Shown here: one piece after another, positions 24,605 to 32,987 of the stretch
How the letters are laid out: each line of letters starts with the position of its first letter
Numbering within the stretch: position 1 is the first letter of the stretch
Source of the DNA: Akkermansia muciniphila
GTDB taxonomy: Bacteria; Verrucomicrobiota; Verrucomicrobiia; Verrucomicrobiales; Akkermansiaceae
NCBI GenBank assembly: GCA_945901795.1
Contig: CAMDLP010000033.1
Location: 1-32,987 of the forward strand
DNA length: 32,987 bases
Direction of reading: 5' to 3'
Program-made: the position numbers and the translations under genes
Notes under the pieces: generated by a model
Database searches by the model: none
What the model saw: the letters and a program-made list of their open reading frames with translations, nothing else
Told to the model about the DNA's origin: nothing

Positions 24605-24624
24605 CTTCGGCCGTATCCTGCAGG

Positions 24625-25377
24625 ATGAAACGCACATTGGCTTGCCTCCTTACCCTCATTCCCTCCCTCGTGATCGCAGGGGAACCCATTCCACTCTTCA
24701 ACGGCAAGGACCTTGATGGCTGGACCATGGATGTGCCGGCGCGCGACAAACTGTCGGAAGCCAACGACGCCCCGATCAAGGATGGCATCATGACCTTCGA
24801 CACCCGCAAGGGTGCCTGGTGGAATGCGACTCCGCCGAGTTTCATCGTCCGTGATGGCATGCTCGTGAGCCTCGGCAAACCGCTCGGCCACCTGGTCACC
24901 GAGGCGGTCTATGCCAACTACAAGCTGGTGGTGGAATACCGTTTTTCGAAAGAGCCCGGCAATTGCGGCGTGCTGGTCCACGCCTCGACTCCGCGCATAC
25001 GCGATAACATGTTTCCGCAGTCGATCGAGGTTCAGATGATGCACCAAAACGCCGGAGACTTCTGGTGCATCGTCGAAAACATCGAGGTTCCCGAAATGGA
25101 AAAGCGCCGCCCGCGCAAGGATCCGAACCAAGCATTTGGCGGTGGAGCCACCGACGCGCGCCGCATCGTCAATCTCACCGACGGTTCCGAAAAACCGCTC
25201 GGCGAATGGAACACCATGGAGATTGTTTGCAAGGGCGATGAAGTCATCGTGCATGTCAATGGCACGCTGGTGAACCACGGCAGCAAAAGCACCGCCACTT
25301 CAGGCAAAATCGCCTTGCAAGCTGAAGGTGCCGAGGTTGAATTCCGCAAGGTGGAATTGACTGAGTTGGAGAAATGA
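24625..25377 (+). CDS. Secreted DUF1080 protein (3-keto-disaccharide hydrolase-like)
   Basis: 250 residues from ATG 24625, giving the signal peptide MKRTLACLLTLIPSLVIAGE. The DUF1080 jelly-roll begins with the signature PLFNGKDLDGWTMD and continues with VTEAVYANYKLVVEYRF, GNCGVLVHAS, QSIEVQMMHQNAGDFW and GEWNTMEIVCKGDEVIVHVN. GKIALQAEGAEVEFRKVEL is the standard closing strand pair. The family is abundant in Planctomycetes and Verrucomicrobia, is related to concanavalin-like glucanases, and characterised members act on 3-keto-glycosides. The Gfo/Idh oxidoreductase 70 bases downstream supports a joint role in oxidative sugar processing (inference). Confidence 0.93.
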   Translation: MKRTLACLLTLIPSLVIAGEPIPLFNGKDLDGWTMDVPARDKLSEANDAPIKDGIMTFDTRKGAWWNATPPSFIVRDGMLVSLGKPLGHLVTEAVYANYKLVVEYRFSKEPGNCGVLVHASTPRIRDNMFPQSIEVQMMHQNAGDFWCIVENIEVPEMEKRRPRKDPNQAFGGGATDARRIVNLTDGSEKPLGEWNTMEIVCKGDEVIVHVNGTLVNHGSKSTATSGKIALQAEGAEVEFRKVELTELEK

Positions 25378-25447
25378 TTTCCCGCGCCATCAAACACGGC
25401 CTTTCAACAAAAACCATCCACGAAACACCCCAAACAACGTCGCAACT

Positions 25448-26698
25448 ATGTCCGACTCCACATTTCTCCACTCGCGCCGTGATTTCCTCAACAAGGCCGG
25501 TTTGGCAAGCGCCGCATTCGCGCTGCCTGGCATGGCATCCGCCCAGGAGAAAGCGGGCGGCAAGTTCCGCATCGGCATCGTGGGTTGCGGAGGCCGCTCA
25601 AGCAGTGTCGGCGAAGTGGCGCTGAAGGACGGGCGCTTCGAGATTGTCGCTTTGGCCGATTACTTCCAAAGCGAGGTGGACGTGCAGGGGGAGAAATTCA
25701 AGGTTCCGGCGAACCGCCGGTTCACCGGGTTGGATTGTTGTCAGAAAATGATCGAGGCTGGAGGAATCGACATCATCGCGATTCTCACCCCGCCGTATTT
25801 TCATCCGGAGCAGGCGGAGGCGGCGGTCGAAGCGGGACTGCATGTCTGGTTGGCAAAACCGATCGCCGTGGATGCCCCGGGCGTGGCTCGCATCGAGGCG
25901 GCGGCGGCGAAGGCGACCGAGAAAAAGCGTTGCTTCCTTGTGGATTTCCAGACCCGGGCGTTGGCGCACTACCGGGAGGCCGCGCGTCTGGTGGCGGCCG
26001 GTGACCTGGGCGAACTGGGGTGGGGGGAGATCGAGGCGTCGTGCCCGGCGTTCGAGCTTGCCGTCCCGCAGGACAGTCAGGAAGCCAAGCTCAAGAACTG
26101 GCTTCAGTGGCGCGACTTGTGCGGTGAATCGATTATCGAATACAGCATTCATGCCATTGACATGGCGAGCCTGATGATCGGCCGCAACCCGGTGTCGGCC
26201 ACTGGTTTCTGCGGGCGTGTGTTGCTCGACAAGCTGCCGCAGCCGCGACCTGGCGATGTGCAGGACCACTGGGTGGCGACCTTCGATTACGGCGCGGGAT
26301 TCAAGGTGATGTTCCGCGGAAAACGCTTCGACGGACATGATCTGCCGAACCACGATGCGATCAACTTCAAGCTCCACGGCAGCCGTGGCAGTCTCCTTGC
26401 CGACTACTCCGGCGAGGTGATGATCCGCGGTGAAAAGTCGTTCTTCGGCGACCGTTTCATGAAGGAGAAGATCCGCAGCATTTACACCCTCGGCATCGCC
26501 AACAACTGGAGCACGTTTTACGACAACATGACCAAGGGCAACTATGCCCAGGAAACCGTGCCTGCGAGCGTGCAGAGCCACTACCTGGCCTTGCTCGCAC
26601 GCGAGGCCTGCTATCGCGGTGGCGAAGTGGTGACGTGGGACGACGCGGTGAACTCGAAGAAGGCGTCCAAGTTCGACACGACCGGGTTGACGGCGTGA
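25448..26698 (+). CDS. Tat-exported Gfo/Idh/MocA-family oxidoreductase
   Basis: 416 residues. The twin-arginine signal has HSRRDFLNKAG at 8-18 and ends near MASAQE. The Rossmann domain starts KFRIGIVGCGGRSSS (GIVGCGGR, 43-50). The usual EKP catalytic loop reads LAKPIAVD, Ala replacing Glu but keeping the Lys. The C-terminal substrate domain includes CGESIIEYSIHAIDMASLMI, matching the HxxD active-site pair, and GARGSL-like LHGSRGSLLADYSGE. Such proteins bind NAD(P) tightly and oxidise or interconvert sugars; export folded with cofactor is typical for this phylum. It follows the DUF1080 gene on the same strand, probably as one operon. A second, broken member of the family lies at 32.0 kb. Confidence 0.92.
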   Translation: MSDSTFLHSRRDFLNKAGLASAAFALPGMASAQEKAGGKFRIGIVGCGGRSSSVGEVALKDGRFEIVALADYFQSEVDVQGEKFKVPANRRFTGLDCCQKMIEAGGIDIIAILTPPYFHPEQAEAAVEAGLHVWLAKPIAVDAPGVARIEAAAAKATEKKRCFLVDFQTRALAHYREAARLVAAGDLGELGWGEIEASCPAFELAVPQDSQEAKLKNWLQWRDLCGESIIEYSIHAIDMASLMIGRNPVSATGFCGRVLLDKLPQPRPGDVQDHWVATFDYGAGFKVMFRGKRFDGHDLPNHDAINFKLHGSRGSLLADYSGEVMIRGEKSFFGDRFMKEKIRSIYTLGIANNWSTFYDNMTKGNYAQETVPASVQSHYLALLAREACYRGGEVVTWDDAVNSKKASKFDTTGLTA

Positions 26699-26890
26699 AC
26701 AGGCCCTGAAGGTTGGCTCTGCCAGAGAGGTTGGGTTTCCCTCAGAAGGGAGGATTTGTCCTCAGCCTCACTTTAATGGACAGAAAAATTATACGAGCTT
26801 TCCGCGTTTTGCTTCCACAAGCTATTTTTCGTGCCTTGTCGTGGATTTCCTGCTTTCCCTCGCGCCGTCCCCGCCGACTTTCCTTTGCCC

Positions 26891-28690
26891 ATGTCCACCG
26901 AGCTGACCCGTAATTTCTCCATCATCGCCCACATCGACCACGGGAAAACCACGCTTTCCGACCGGCTGATGGAAATGACGAGCACCGTGACGATGCGGGA
27001 GAGCAGCGCCCAGCAGCTCGATTCGATGGATCTGGAGCGCGAAAAAGGCATCACCATCAAGTCCCACCCGGTCGCCATGGAATACACGGCCAAGGACGGC
27101 AAAACCTACAAGCTCAACCTGCTCGACACCCCCGGCCACGTCGATTTCTCCTACGAAGTCTCCCGCGCCCTCGCCGCCTGCGAAGGCGCGATCCTGATGG
27201 TCGATGCCGCGCAAGGCGTCGAAGCCCAGACCGTCGCGAACCTCCACCTCGCCACCGAGCAGAACCTGCTCATTATCCCGGTCCTCAACAAGATCGACCT
27301 GCCCGCCGCCGACGTGCCGAAGTGCAAGAAGCAGCTTGAGGAAATCCTCTGCATCCCCGCCGAGGATTGCATCCCGTGCTCCGCCAAGGCCGGCATCGGC
27401 ATCGAGGAAATCCTCGAAGCCATCATCGCCCGCGTCCCCGCTCCGGTGGAAAATCCCGACAAACTCCTGCGCTGCTCGGTTTTCGATTCCCTCTACGACA
27501 CCTACCGCGGCGTCGTTTCCTACGTCCGCGTGTTCTCCGGCACGGTTCGAAAAGGCCAGCGCGTGAAACTCATGGCCACCGGGAAAACCTACGAGGTCAA
27601 GGAAGTCGGTGTGTTCACCCCGAAAATGAGCCCGCGCGAAGTCCTCTCCGCAGGCGACGTCGGCTACGTCATCGCCAACATGAAAGCCGCCAGCGAGGTG
27701 AAAGTCGGCGACACGATGACCGACAACACCCACCCGTGCCCCGAGGCGCTGCCCGGCTACAAGGAAATCCAGCCGATGGTGTTCTCCGGCATCTATCCGG
27801 TCGATTCCTCCGACTACGAGGCGCTCAAGATGGCGATGGGCAAGCTCCAGATCAACGACCCGGCCTTCACCTATGCGTCGGAGAGCTCGACCGCGCTCGG
27901 CTTCGGTTTCCGCTGCGGATTCCTCGGCCTGCTCCACATGGAGATCATCCAGGAGCGCCTCCGCCGCGAGTTCGACATGGATGTCATCTCGACCTATCCG
28001 TCTGTGATCTACAACGTCACGATGACCGACGGCACCGAGCGCATCATCGACAACCCGACTCTTTTCCCGGACCCGCAAGGCATCCAGGAAATCCGCGAGC
28101 CGGTCGTGAACGTCTACATCATGGTCCCCGGCGAATACATCGGCGACATGATGCAGCTCGTTCTCGAAAAGCGCGGCGATGTGACTAACACCGAAACCAT
28201 CGACGACACCCGCGTCATGCTTTCCTGCGTCCTGCCGCTCGCGGAAATCCTCGTTGATTTCAACGACAAGCTCAAATCCATGACCCGCGGCTACGGTTCG
28301 ATGGACTACGAACACTCCGGCTACCGCGCCGCGAAAATGGTGAAGATGGACATGCTCATCGCCGGCGATCCGGTCGAGGCGTTCTCCACCATCGTCCACC
28401 GCGACAAGGCGGAATCCTACGGCCGTTTGTTAGCCGGCAAGCTCAAGGAAGTCATCCCGTCGCACCTCTTCGTCGTTGCCATCCAGGCGGCCGTCGGCGG
28501 CAAGATCGTCGCCCGCGAATCCATCTCCGCGATGCGCAAGAACGTGACCGCCAAGTGCTACGGCGGCGACATCACCCGCAAGCGCAAGCTGCTGGAAAAG
28601 CAGAAGGAAGGGAAAAAGAAGATGAAGATGTTCGGCAAGGTCAACATCCCCCAGGACGCCTTCATCAAGGTGCTCAAGAGCGGGGATTGA
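26891..28690 (+). CDS. lepA: Elongation factor 4
   Basis: 600 residues from ATG 26891 ([20 protein letters not shown]); the upstream frame to 26831 is not family-like. LepA back-translocates stalled ribosomes or aids their biogenesis. G1 is AHIDHGKT (13-20), G2 lies in [14 protein letters not shown]3 is DTPGHVDF and G4 is NKID. EF-G-like domains follow, with the LepA-specific FCGFLG-like block [20 protein letters not shown] and the C-terminal domain ending [20 protein letters not shown], all standard. Length is the usual 595-605. Codon use is strongly C/G-ending, as expected for a conserved gene here. An A/T-rich stretch at about 26775-26795 (AAAAATTATAC) may hold its -10 region. A hairpin follows the stop. 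Confidence 0.97.
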   Translation: MSTELTRNFSIIAHIDHGKTTLSDRLMEMTSTVTMRESSAQQLDSMDLEREKGITIKSHPVAMEYTAKDGKTYKLNLLDTPGHVDFSYEVSRALAACEGAILMVDAAQGVEAQTVANLHLATEQNLLIIPVLNKIDLPAADVPKCKKQLEEILCIPAEDCIPCSAKAGIGIEEILEAIIARVPAPVENPDKLLRCSVFDSLYDTYRGVVSYVRVFSGTVRKGQRVKLMATGKTYEVKEVGVFTPKMSPREVLSAGDVGYVIANMKAASEVKVGDTMTDNTHPCPEALPGYKEIQPMVFSGIYPVDSSDYEALKMAMGKLQINDPAFTYASESSTALGFGFRCGFLGLLHMEIIQERLRREFDMDVISTYPSVIYNVTMTDGTERIIDNPTLFPDPQGIQEIREPVVNVYIMVPGEYIGDMMQLVLEKRGDVTNTETIDDTRVMLSCVLPLAEILVDFNDKLKSMTRGYGSMDYEHSGYRAAKMVKMDMLIAGDPVEAFSTIVHRDKAESYGRLLAGKLKEVIPSHLFVVAIQAAVGGKIVARESISAMRKNVTAKCYGGDITRKRKLLEKQKEGKKKMKMFGKVNIPQDAFIKVLKSGD

Positions 28691-28698
28691 GCCGTGGC

Positions 28699-28715
28699 GG
28701 CGGTTTCCAACCGCC
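28699..28715. terminator. Hairpin after lepA
   Basis: GGCGGTT-TCC-AACCGCC, a perfect seven-pair stem nine bases after the lepA stop codon; outer GGC/GCC bases extend it imperfectly. No T-run follows. It may act as a factor-dependent terminator or be a REP-like repeat. Confidence 0.45.
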
Positions 28716-28770
28716 ATGCCCGTAGAAAATTGACGGGTCTTCTGGCGGCAAGCGTGATTCATTATCATCC

Positions 28771-29826
28771 ATGCAGGGCCGTCTCAGATGCACGTTGGTT
28801 CCAATCATGGTCTGTCTGACCTTTGCCGCAACCAAAAGCGCGCATGCGTGTTGCGCCGTGGCCGCCGGGGGCGTCCCCGTCGTCAACGCGGATCAGACGG
28901 TCATCATCTGGTGGGATAAGTCTAACCAGATTGAGCATTTCATCCGCAAGGCCAGCTTCCGTGGCGGCGGGGAATCGATCGGTTTCCTCGTGCCCACACC
29001 CAGTCGTCCCCAATTGGAGGAATCGGGCGACGAAGCGTTCCGTTATCTTGCCAACATCACCGCGCCAAAGCGTTTCGCCGGCGGCGGCTTTCCGCTGGGT
29101 TGTTCGGTGGCCGCTCCGTCTAACTCTATCCAAGGCGTGCGGCTGATCGAAGAAAAAACGGTCGCCGGGTTCGACGCGGTCGTCCTGGCCGCGGACTCCG
29201 GCAAGGAATTGATCGAGTGGCTGCGCCAGCGTGAATATGTCTTTACTCCGGAAGCCGCGGCATGGGCGCAGCCCTATCTAGCGAACGGTTGGTACATCAC
29301 GGCGATGAAAGTCACCAAGGATCCGGACGCGCGTTCGAAATCCGAAGTTTCCGCATCGGCGCTGCGAATCAGCTTCAAAACCGACCGCCCGATCTTCCCC
29401 TACCGCGAACCTGACTCCCGTATCGACGCGGAGCGGTTGGGGGTCGGTCACCGTCTGCTTCGCATCTATTTCGTGGCGGAATCCCGCTACGAGGGCCGCT
29501 TTTCGCCGGCGCTTCAATGGTCGGGCAAGACACGATACAGCCAACCGCTCCAAAAGGACCAGCGGACCAATCTTCTGCAGCACCTTGAAATGCCGGAATC
29601 CACCGGACCTTCCCAAGCATGGCTCACCGAGTGCGAGGATTCCTGGCCTTACGGCAAGGCTCCTGGGGACGTCACCTTCACCCCGTCGGCGGATCAGGGC
29701 AAACTGACGCGCGACCTTTCTGCGGTCGGAAAATCCTTCGATCCGACCTTGCTGGCACTCATCGGGGTGTTCCTCGCGCGGCCTCTTTTCCGTCGGAGGA
29801 AAATCCGGCATCCCGAGGTGCGCTAG
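28771..29826 (+). CDS. DUF2330-family exported protein
   Basis: 351 residues. [20 protein letters not shown] leads to SAHACC, so the signal peptide ends just before the CC pair characteristic of DUF2330. The domain continues with [36 protein letters not shown] and the long [20 protein letters not shown] segment, plus [11 protein letters not shown]. These match DUF2330, a family without known function. A hydrophobic stretch near the end ([14 protein letters not shown]), followed by RRRKIRH, looks like a C-terminal membrane anchor with cytoplasmic tail. Thus most of the protein should sit outside the inner membrane. It stands alone, converging on the CorC gene. Confidence 0.85.
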   Translation: MQGRLRCTLVPIMVCLTFAATKSAHACCAVAAGGVPVVNADQTVIIWWDKSNQIEHFIRKASFRGGGESIGFLVPTPSRPQLEESGDEAFRYLANITAPKRFAGGGFPLGCSVAAPSNSIQGVRLIEEKTVAGFDAVVLAADSGKELIEWLRQREYVFTPEAAAWAQPYLANGWYITAMKVTKDPDARSKSEVSASALRISFKTDRPIFPYREPDSRIDAERLGVGHRLLRIYFVAESRYEGRFSPALQWSGKTRYSQPLQKDQRTNLLQHLEMPESTGPSQAWLTECEDSWPYGKAPGDVTFTPSADQGKLTRDLSAVGKSFDPTLLALIGVFLARPLFRRRKIRHPEVR

Positions 29827-29830
29827 CGGC

Positions 29831-29851
29831 TCCCGGCTGAGACAACCGGGA
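29831..29851. repeat. Palindrome between convergent DUF2330 and CorC genes
   Basis: TCCCGGCTG-AGA-CAACCGGGA pairs at 8 of 9 positions, followed by ACACTTTCTTTG. The GAGACAACCGGGACACTTTC portion matches the right arms at 18945 and 19949 (GAGACAGCCGGAGCACTTTC), so it belongs to the same dispersed family. Between two converging stops it likely serves as a bidirectional terminator. Confidence 0.65.
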
Positions 29852-29866
29852 CACTTTCTTTGATCC

Positions 29867-31261
29867 TCAGCCTTCCTCGGACTCTTCTTCCGCTGCTGGC
29901 GCCAGCTTGCGGAAGTGGACTTGGCCGACGCGGCGGCCGTCGGTGCTGGTGACGCGGGCCTCGTAGCCGAGGACTTCGACGGTTTCGCCGACTTCGGGGA
30001 AGCGCTCGAGTTGTTGGGTGAGATAGCCGCCGACGGTGGTGACTTCGCCGCTTTCGAGGAAGAGCTCGGGGACGTGGCCGGCGAGGTCGTTGAGGGTCAT
30101 CGCGCCTTCGATGACGAATTCGTCTCCATTGATGCGAGTGAAGGACGAGCGCTCGTTGTCGAACTCGTCCTGGATGTCGCCGACGAGTTCTTCCATCACG
30201 TTGTCGAGGAAAACGATGCCGACGGGCGTGCCGAATTCATCGACGGCCATCGCGAGGTGGGCGTGCTCGTGGAGGAAAAACCGCAGCAAGGTGTCCAGCG
30301 GCATCGTGTCGGGCACGATTTTCAGCTCGCGCTTGATCCGCATCAGGTCGGGGTCGGGCTCCTTGATGAGCTTGAACAAATCCTTGATATGAATGAGGCC
30401 GATGGCGTGGTCGAGGTGGCCTTTGACGAGCGGGAAGCGGGTGTGCTTGCTGCGCATCGCGATCTCCAAGGTCTTCTCGAACGGTTGGTCGGCATCGAGG
30501 ATGATCACCTTGTTGCGGGGCGTCATCACGTCGCGGACCCAAAGTTCGTTGAGGCCGAGGGCGTTGATGAGGATTTCGCGCTCGGTCTCGGTGACTTCCT
30601 GGGATTTCCCGCTCTGGGTGACGAGCAGGGCGAGCTCCTCGGCGGAGTGGATATGCTCGCTCTCGCTGATCGGGTCGATCCGGAAGAGGTTTTTGAGCAG
30701 CCAGTTGGCGGTGCCGTTGAAGAAGACGATGACCCACTTGAAGGTCTTGTAGAAAACGTGCAAAGGCCCGGTGAGGAGCAGGGTGGTCGCGACGGATTTC
30801 CGGATCGCGATGGACTTGGGCATCAATTCCCCGACGACGACGTGCAGGAAAGTGAACGAGGCGATCGCCAGAACCAGCGACGTCCAATAAACCACCTCCT
30901 GGGGCAATCCGACCTGAAACAGCAGCGGCGCGACCAGCGCGGTCACGAACGGTTCGCCGAGGAACCCAAGCGCCAGCGAGGAAATCGTGATCCCGAGCTG
31001 GTTGGCGGAGAGGTAGCCGTCGAGGTGGTTCACCACGTGCATCGCGGTTTTCACGTTCCGCCCGGTTTCCTTGCCGCAGGACTCGATTTGGCTGGGCCGC
31101 ACCTTGACGATGGCGAATTCCGACGCGACGAAAAACGCGTTTAGAAGCAGGAAGAAGGTGATTCCCGCGAGATAAAGCAGGAATTCCATCCCGGTGGGAA
31201 ACTCGGTGGAAATGGGATGCCCGCCAGCGGCGAGGAAAAAAGTGGGGAAGAAGGTGCTCAC
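29867..31261 (-). CDS. CorC/CNNM (hemolysin C-type) membrane protein
   Basis: 464 residues. A DUF21/CNNM domain with about four helices covers roughly 25-200, including LNAFFVASEFAIVKVRPSQI and GELMPKSIAIRKS, the family's signature. The cytoplasmic CBS pair follows (RDVMTPRNKVIILDADQPFE and AIGLIHIKDLFKLI), then VDEFGTPVGIVFLDNVMEEL and the CorC_HlyC transporter-associated domain near 370-450 with GDEFVIEGAMTLNDL. Such proteins are linked to Mg2+ or other divalent cation export/homeostasis; hemolysin activity is not expected. A start at 31261 is followed by 24 residues before the first helix; an internal Met (MEFLLYLAG) is a possible alternative. It follows the FmdB gene by only six bases. 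Confidence 0.92.
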   Translation of the reverse strand: MSTFFPTFFLAAGGHPISTEFPTGMEFLLYLAGITFFLLLNAFFVASEFAIVKVRPSQIESCGKETGRNVKTAMHVVNHLDGYLSANQLGITISSLALGFLGEPFVTALVAPLLFQVGLPQEVVYWTSLVLAIASFTFLHVVVGELMPKSIAIRKSVATTLLLTGPLHVFYKTFKWVIVFFNGTANWLLKNLFRIDPISESEHIHSAEELALLVTQSGKSQEVTETEREILINALGLNELWVRDVMTPRNKVIILDADQPFEKTLEIAMRSKHTRFPLVKGHLDHAIGLIHIKDLFKLIKEPDPDLMRIKRELKIVPDTMPLDTLLRFFLHEHAHLAMAVDEFGTPVGIVFLDNVMEELVGDIQDEFDNERSSFTRINGDEFVIEGAMTLNDLAGHVPELFLESGEVTTVGGYLTQQLERFPEVGETVEVLGYEARVTSTDGRRVGQVHFRKLAPAAEEESEEG

Positions 31262-31267
31262 TGGGCG

Positions 31268-31528
31268 TCAGAGTTTTTCGTAAACGCCTTGGTCGCGTCG
31301 CTCGAGGATGGTGAAGCCTGCTTTTTTCGCGTCGCTCACGGAGAGCGGCTTGGTGATCGTCGGGGTGTTGATCCGCGAGATGACCTTCTTGACCGGGTTT
31401 TTGCAAAGCGGGCAGACCGCCAGCGGTGCTCTATCAATGGGGCGTCTGAGCTCGAATCCTCGGGCGCAGACGCGGCAACTATGCTCCGGGTCTTCCGAAG
31501 CTTCTGAAACGTATTCGTAAATTGGCAT
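31268..31528 (-). CDS. FmdB-family zinc ribbon protein
   Basis: 86 residues: MPIYEYVSEASEDPEHSCRV is the FmdB/CxxC_CXXC_SSSS start, with CRVC and, 20 residues on, CPLCKNP as the zinc Cys pairs. The C-terminus SDAKKAGFTILERRDQGVYE is usual for the family, whose role is thought regulatory but not proven. It is co-directional with rpsN upstream and CorC downstream. The start codon directly follows the T-tract of a terminator-like hairpin, with no purine-rich ribosome site in between. Confidence 0.88.
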   Translation of the reverse strand: MPIYEYVSEASEDPEHSCRVCARGFELRRPIDRAPLAVCPLCKNPVKKVISRINTPTITKPLSVSDAKKAGFTILERRDQGVYEKL

Positions 31529-31529
31529 A

Positions 31530-31565
31530 AAAAGAACGTAGGAACGGGTGTATCCGTCCCACGTT
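31530..31565 (-). terminator. Rho-independent terminator after rpsN, touching the fmdB start codon
   Basis: Reading the minus strand: AACGTGGGACGG-ATACAC-CCGTTCCTACGTT, an imperfect stem of about 11 pairs, followed by CTTTTT and then ATG of the FmdB gene. The hairpin starts 26 bases after the S14 stop. It fits a true intrinsic terminator, but its T-run ends at the next start codon, so read-through RNA would place the hairpin over the fmdB ribosome site. Confidence 0.7.
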
Positions 31566-31591
31566 AGGAAAATAGTGTAAACCGTGCCAGT

Positions 31592-31861
31592 TTACCAGCT
31601 CGACTTGGTCACGCCCGGAAGCATCCCGGCGGAAGCAAGCTCGCGGAAGGTAATCCGGGAGAGGCGGAAGCGACGCAGGAACGCGCGGCGGCGGCCGGTG
31701 ATCTCGCAGCGATTGACGAGGCGGGTCGGGCTCGCGTCACGCGGGAGCATGGAAAGACCGACATAGTCTTTTGCTGCTTTGAGCTTGAGACGGAGGGCGG
31801 CGTATTTCTCGACGGTTTCTTTTTTGCGCGCGTTGCGAGCGATCCAACTTTTCTTAGCCAT
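31592..31861 (-). CDS. rpsN: Ribosomal protein S14, zinc-free (C-minus) form
   Basis: 89 residues from ATG 31861: [20 protein letters not shown] and then [49 protein letters not shown]. Only one Cys (in NRCEITGR) is present, so the CxxC...CxxC zinc site of the other S14 type is absent. The protein binds 16S rRNA in the small-subunit head. It stands apart from the usual spc operon, beside FmdB and CorC, the stand-alone location seen for C-minus forms in several phyla. The 180 bases upstream hold its promoter; TTGTCA at about 31937-31942 (minus strand) is a possible -35 but no good -10 is seen. Confidence 0.95.
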   Translation of the reverse strand: MAKKSWIARNARKKETVEKYAALRLKLKAAKDYVGLSMLPRDASPTRLVNRCEITGRRRAFLRRFRLSRITFRELASAGMLPGVTKSSW

Positions 31862-32041
31862 AATTCGGGGGGCAGGTGTTAAGGGATGGGGAGGGGGTTG
31901 CAAGCCCAAAGTCGCATTTTCTTGGTTTTCGGTGAATTTTGACAAATCCCGGACGGCGAAAAAGTAATCCGACAGGAGTGATCCCACTGGAATTTCTCCC
32001 TTCAAACTCCGCAATCAAAACTCCCAAAACGCCATCCTCAC

Positions 32042-32716
32042 ATGAATCGTCGTGAAATTCTCCGCACCGGATCGCTCGGCACCCTCGGGCTGCTCGCGTC
32101 CCAAACCTTCCAATCCGCCCGCGCCCAGACCCGCTCGGTTGGCACCAATGACCGCATCCGCATCCGCATCATCGGCTTTTCCGACCGTTTGAACAGCTCG
32201 CTGCTTCCTGCTTTCAAGGCCGTGGCAGACCAGTTCAACTGCGAGATCGTGGGCGTCTCGGACATCTGGAGTCGCCGCCAAGGAATACCTCAGCAGCGGG
32301 AAATTCGGCCCCATCGTCGCCGCCGAAATGACCTCGAACGTGAACCAGCCCGGTCGCTGGCGCAGGCCGGCCCTCGTCGCCGCCATCAAGGGGAGCAGGA
32401 GACCGATTGGAAACGTTTCCTCTGCAACCGCCCGGAGGCGAAATGGGACCCGCGGAAATACCTCGAATACCGCCTCTTCTGGCTCTATTCGTCCGGAATT
32501 CCCGGCCAATGGATGTGCCACCAGATCGACACCATCCATTGGTTCACCGGACTCCCGCATCCCCGCTCGGTCTCGGCGAATGGTGGCACCTATCAGTGGA
32601 AGGACGGCCGCACGAATTTCGACACCCTCACCGCCGTCTTCGACTACGGCCCGCTCGACGATCCATCGTCCGGCTTCCAGGTCACCTACGGCTCGCACTT
32701 CACCAACTCACTATTG
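32042..32716 (+). pseudogene. Gfo/Idh-family oxidoreductase pseudogene with internal deletion
   Basis: The frame from ATG 32042 has a Tat signal (MNRREILRTGSLGTLG) and the start of the Rossmann domain (IRIRIIGFSDRLNSSL ... IVGVSDIWSRR). At about 32276 homology moves to another frame (AKEYLSSGKFGPIVAAEMTS, NVNQPGRWRRPALVAAIKG) and near 32398 returns to the first (TDWKRFLCNRPEAKWDPRKY, GIPGQWMCHQIDTIHWFTGL, TNFDTLTAVFDYG). Relative to the family about 90 residues between WSRR and AKEYLSS are missing, including the EKP catalytic loop, and the protein ends early after SHFTNS. Two frame changes, a deletion and a lost C-terminus make it non-functional. After it, 32732-32987 shows no gene I can support. 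A rearranged assembly is an alternative explanation. Confidence 0.8.
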
Positions 32717-32987
32717 CCACCACCCGGATGATCGCGGCCGGGGCAGCAGGGAACGTCAGGGCGGCGATGGGAGACTTGGAGATGTGGTTTGGGGTGAAGG
32801 CCGTTGGAAGAGCCCGTGGCCGGATCGGAGGCTGGGAAAATGGGTGTTCATTCCATCGTCAATGGCCGCAGTGAAATGCAAAAGTCGCAAAAGTTCACGA
32901 AGGGATTCCGCCTCAGAGCCCGGGATAAAGCTTGCTCCGCATACGCCGGAATGAATTCTCATGCGGATGGCACGGCGCTTGGCGAAA

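Noticed and set aside
23264-24637. 457-residue minus-strand open frame across the exb operon
   Set aside because: Arg/His/Gln-rich and antisense to three overlapping genes with good family patterns or operon structure.
26822-28399. 525-residue minus-strand open frame opposite lepA
   Set aside because: Antisense shadow of LepA, rich in His, Asp, Val and Gly, with no family pattern.
29915-31144. 409-residue plus-strand open frame opposite the CorC gene
   Set aside because: Antisense shadow; the minus-strand protein has complete DUF21, CBS and CorC domains.
32756-32962. 68-residue minus-strand frame near the right edge
   Set aside because: No recognisable family, no supporting ribosome site and composition rich in Ser/Pro; left as unexplained intergenic DNA.

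Overview
The window looks like chromosome from a GC-rich, Gram-negative member of the Planctomycetes-Verrucomicrobia-Chlamydiae group, most likely a heterotrophic Verrucomicrobium of the Verrucomicrobiales type. This is inferred from gene content: sulfatases, a DUF1080 protein and Tat-exported Gfo/Idh oxidoreductases, a PF07638-type ECF sigma factor next to a membrane Ser/Thr kinase, an autotransporter-repeat protein, LpxK (so a lipid A outer membrane), and many short palindromic repeats of the kind that scatter through such genomes. I saw no tRNA, rRNA, CRISPR array, prophage or intact insertion sequence.

Region 1 (1-8.3 kb, minus strand). The N-terminal part of a large secreted beta-repeat protein runs off the left edge. 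Upstream of it is a compact probable operon: an FHS-type sugar/proton symporter, a ROK sugar kinase, and two secreted formylglycine sulfatases. Together they suggest desulfation of a sulfated glycan outside the cytoplasm, uptake of the freed sugar and its phosphorylation. Just before the symporter lies a frameshifted remnant of a second FHS transporter. A small unknown ORF and a SIMPL-domain protein follow.

Region 2 (8.4-15.9 kb). A PIN-domain toxin gene broken by one in-frame amber codon comes first. It is followed by a PF07638 ECF sigma factor with its partner kinase, a CBS/DRTGG family II pyrophosphatase, a second ECF sigma factor, a PhnA-like protein and an HI0933-type flavoprotein.

Region 3 (15.9-20.8 kb). 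A second toxin-antitoxin wreck (DUF433/DUF5615) is truncated at both ends. Next is topoisomerase III, which carries an 18-residue insertion that corresponds exactly to a double-hairpin repeat read in frame. An SGNH hydrolase and a membrane zinc metallopeptidase follow, separated by palindromic repeats.

Region 4 (20.9-24.4 kb). LpxK is followed by a tight ExbB-ExbD-TonB-like-zinc ribbon operon. Its ExbD has Asn where the proton-carrying Asp normally sits, and its ExbB lacks the usual Glu in the matching helix, so the motor may be non-standard.

Region 5 (24.6-33 kb). A DUF1080 protein, a Gfo/Idh oxidoreductase, LepA and a DUF2330 protein lie on the plus strand. A CorC/CNNM protein, an FmdB-type zinc ribbon and zinc-free ribosomal protein S14 lie on the minus strand. 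A Gfo/Idh pseudogene with an internal deletion lies near the right edge.

Intact housekeeping genes therefore sit among an unusual amount of gene debris (at least five broken loci) and repeat elements. The least ordinary items are the ExbB/ExbD substitutions, the coding repeat inside topB, and the S14 terminator whose T-tract reaches the FmdB start codon.
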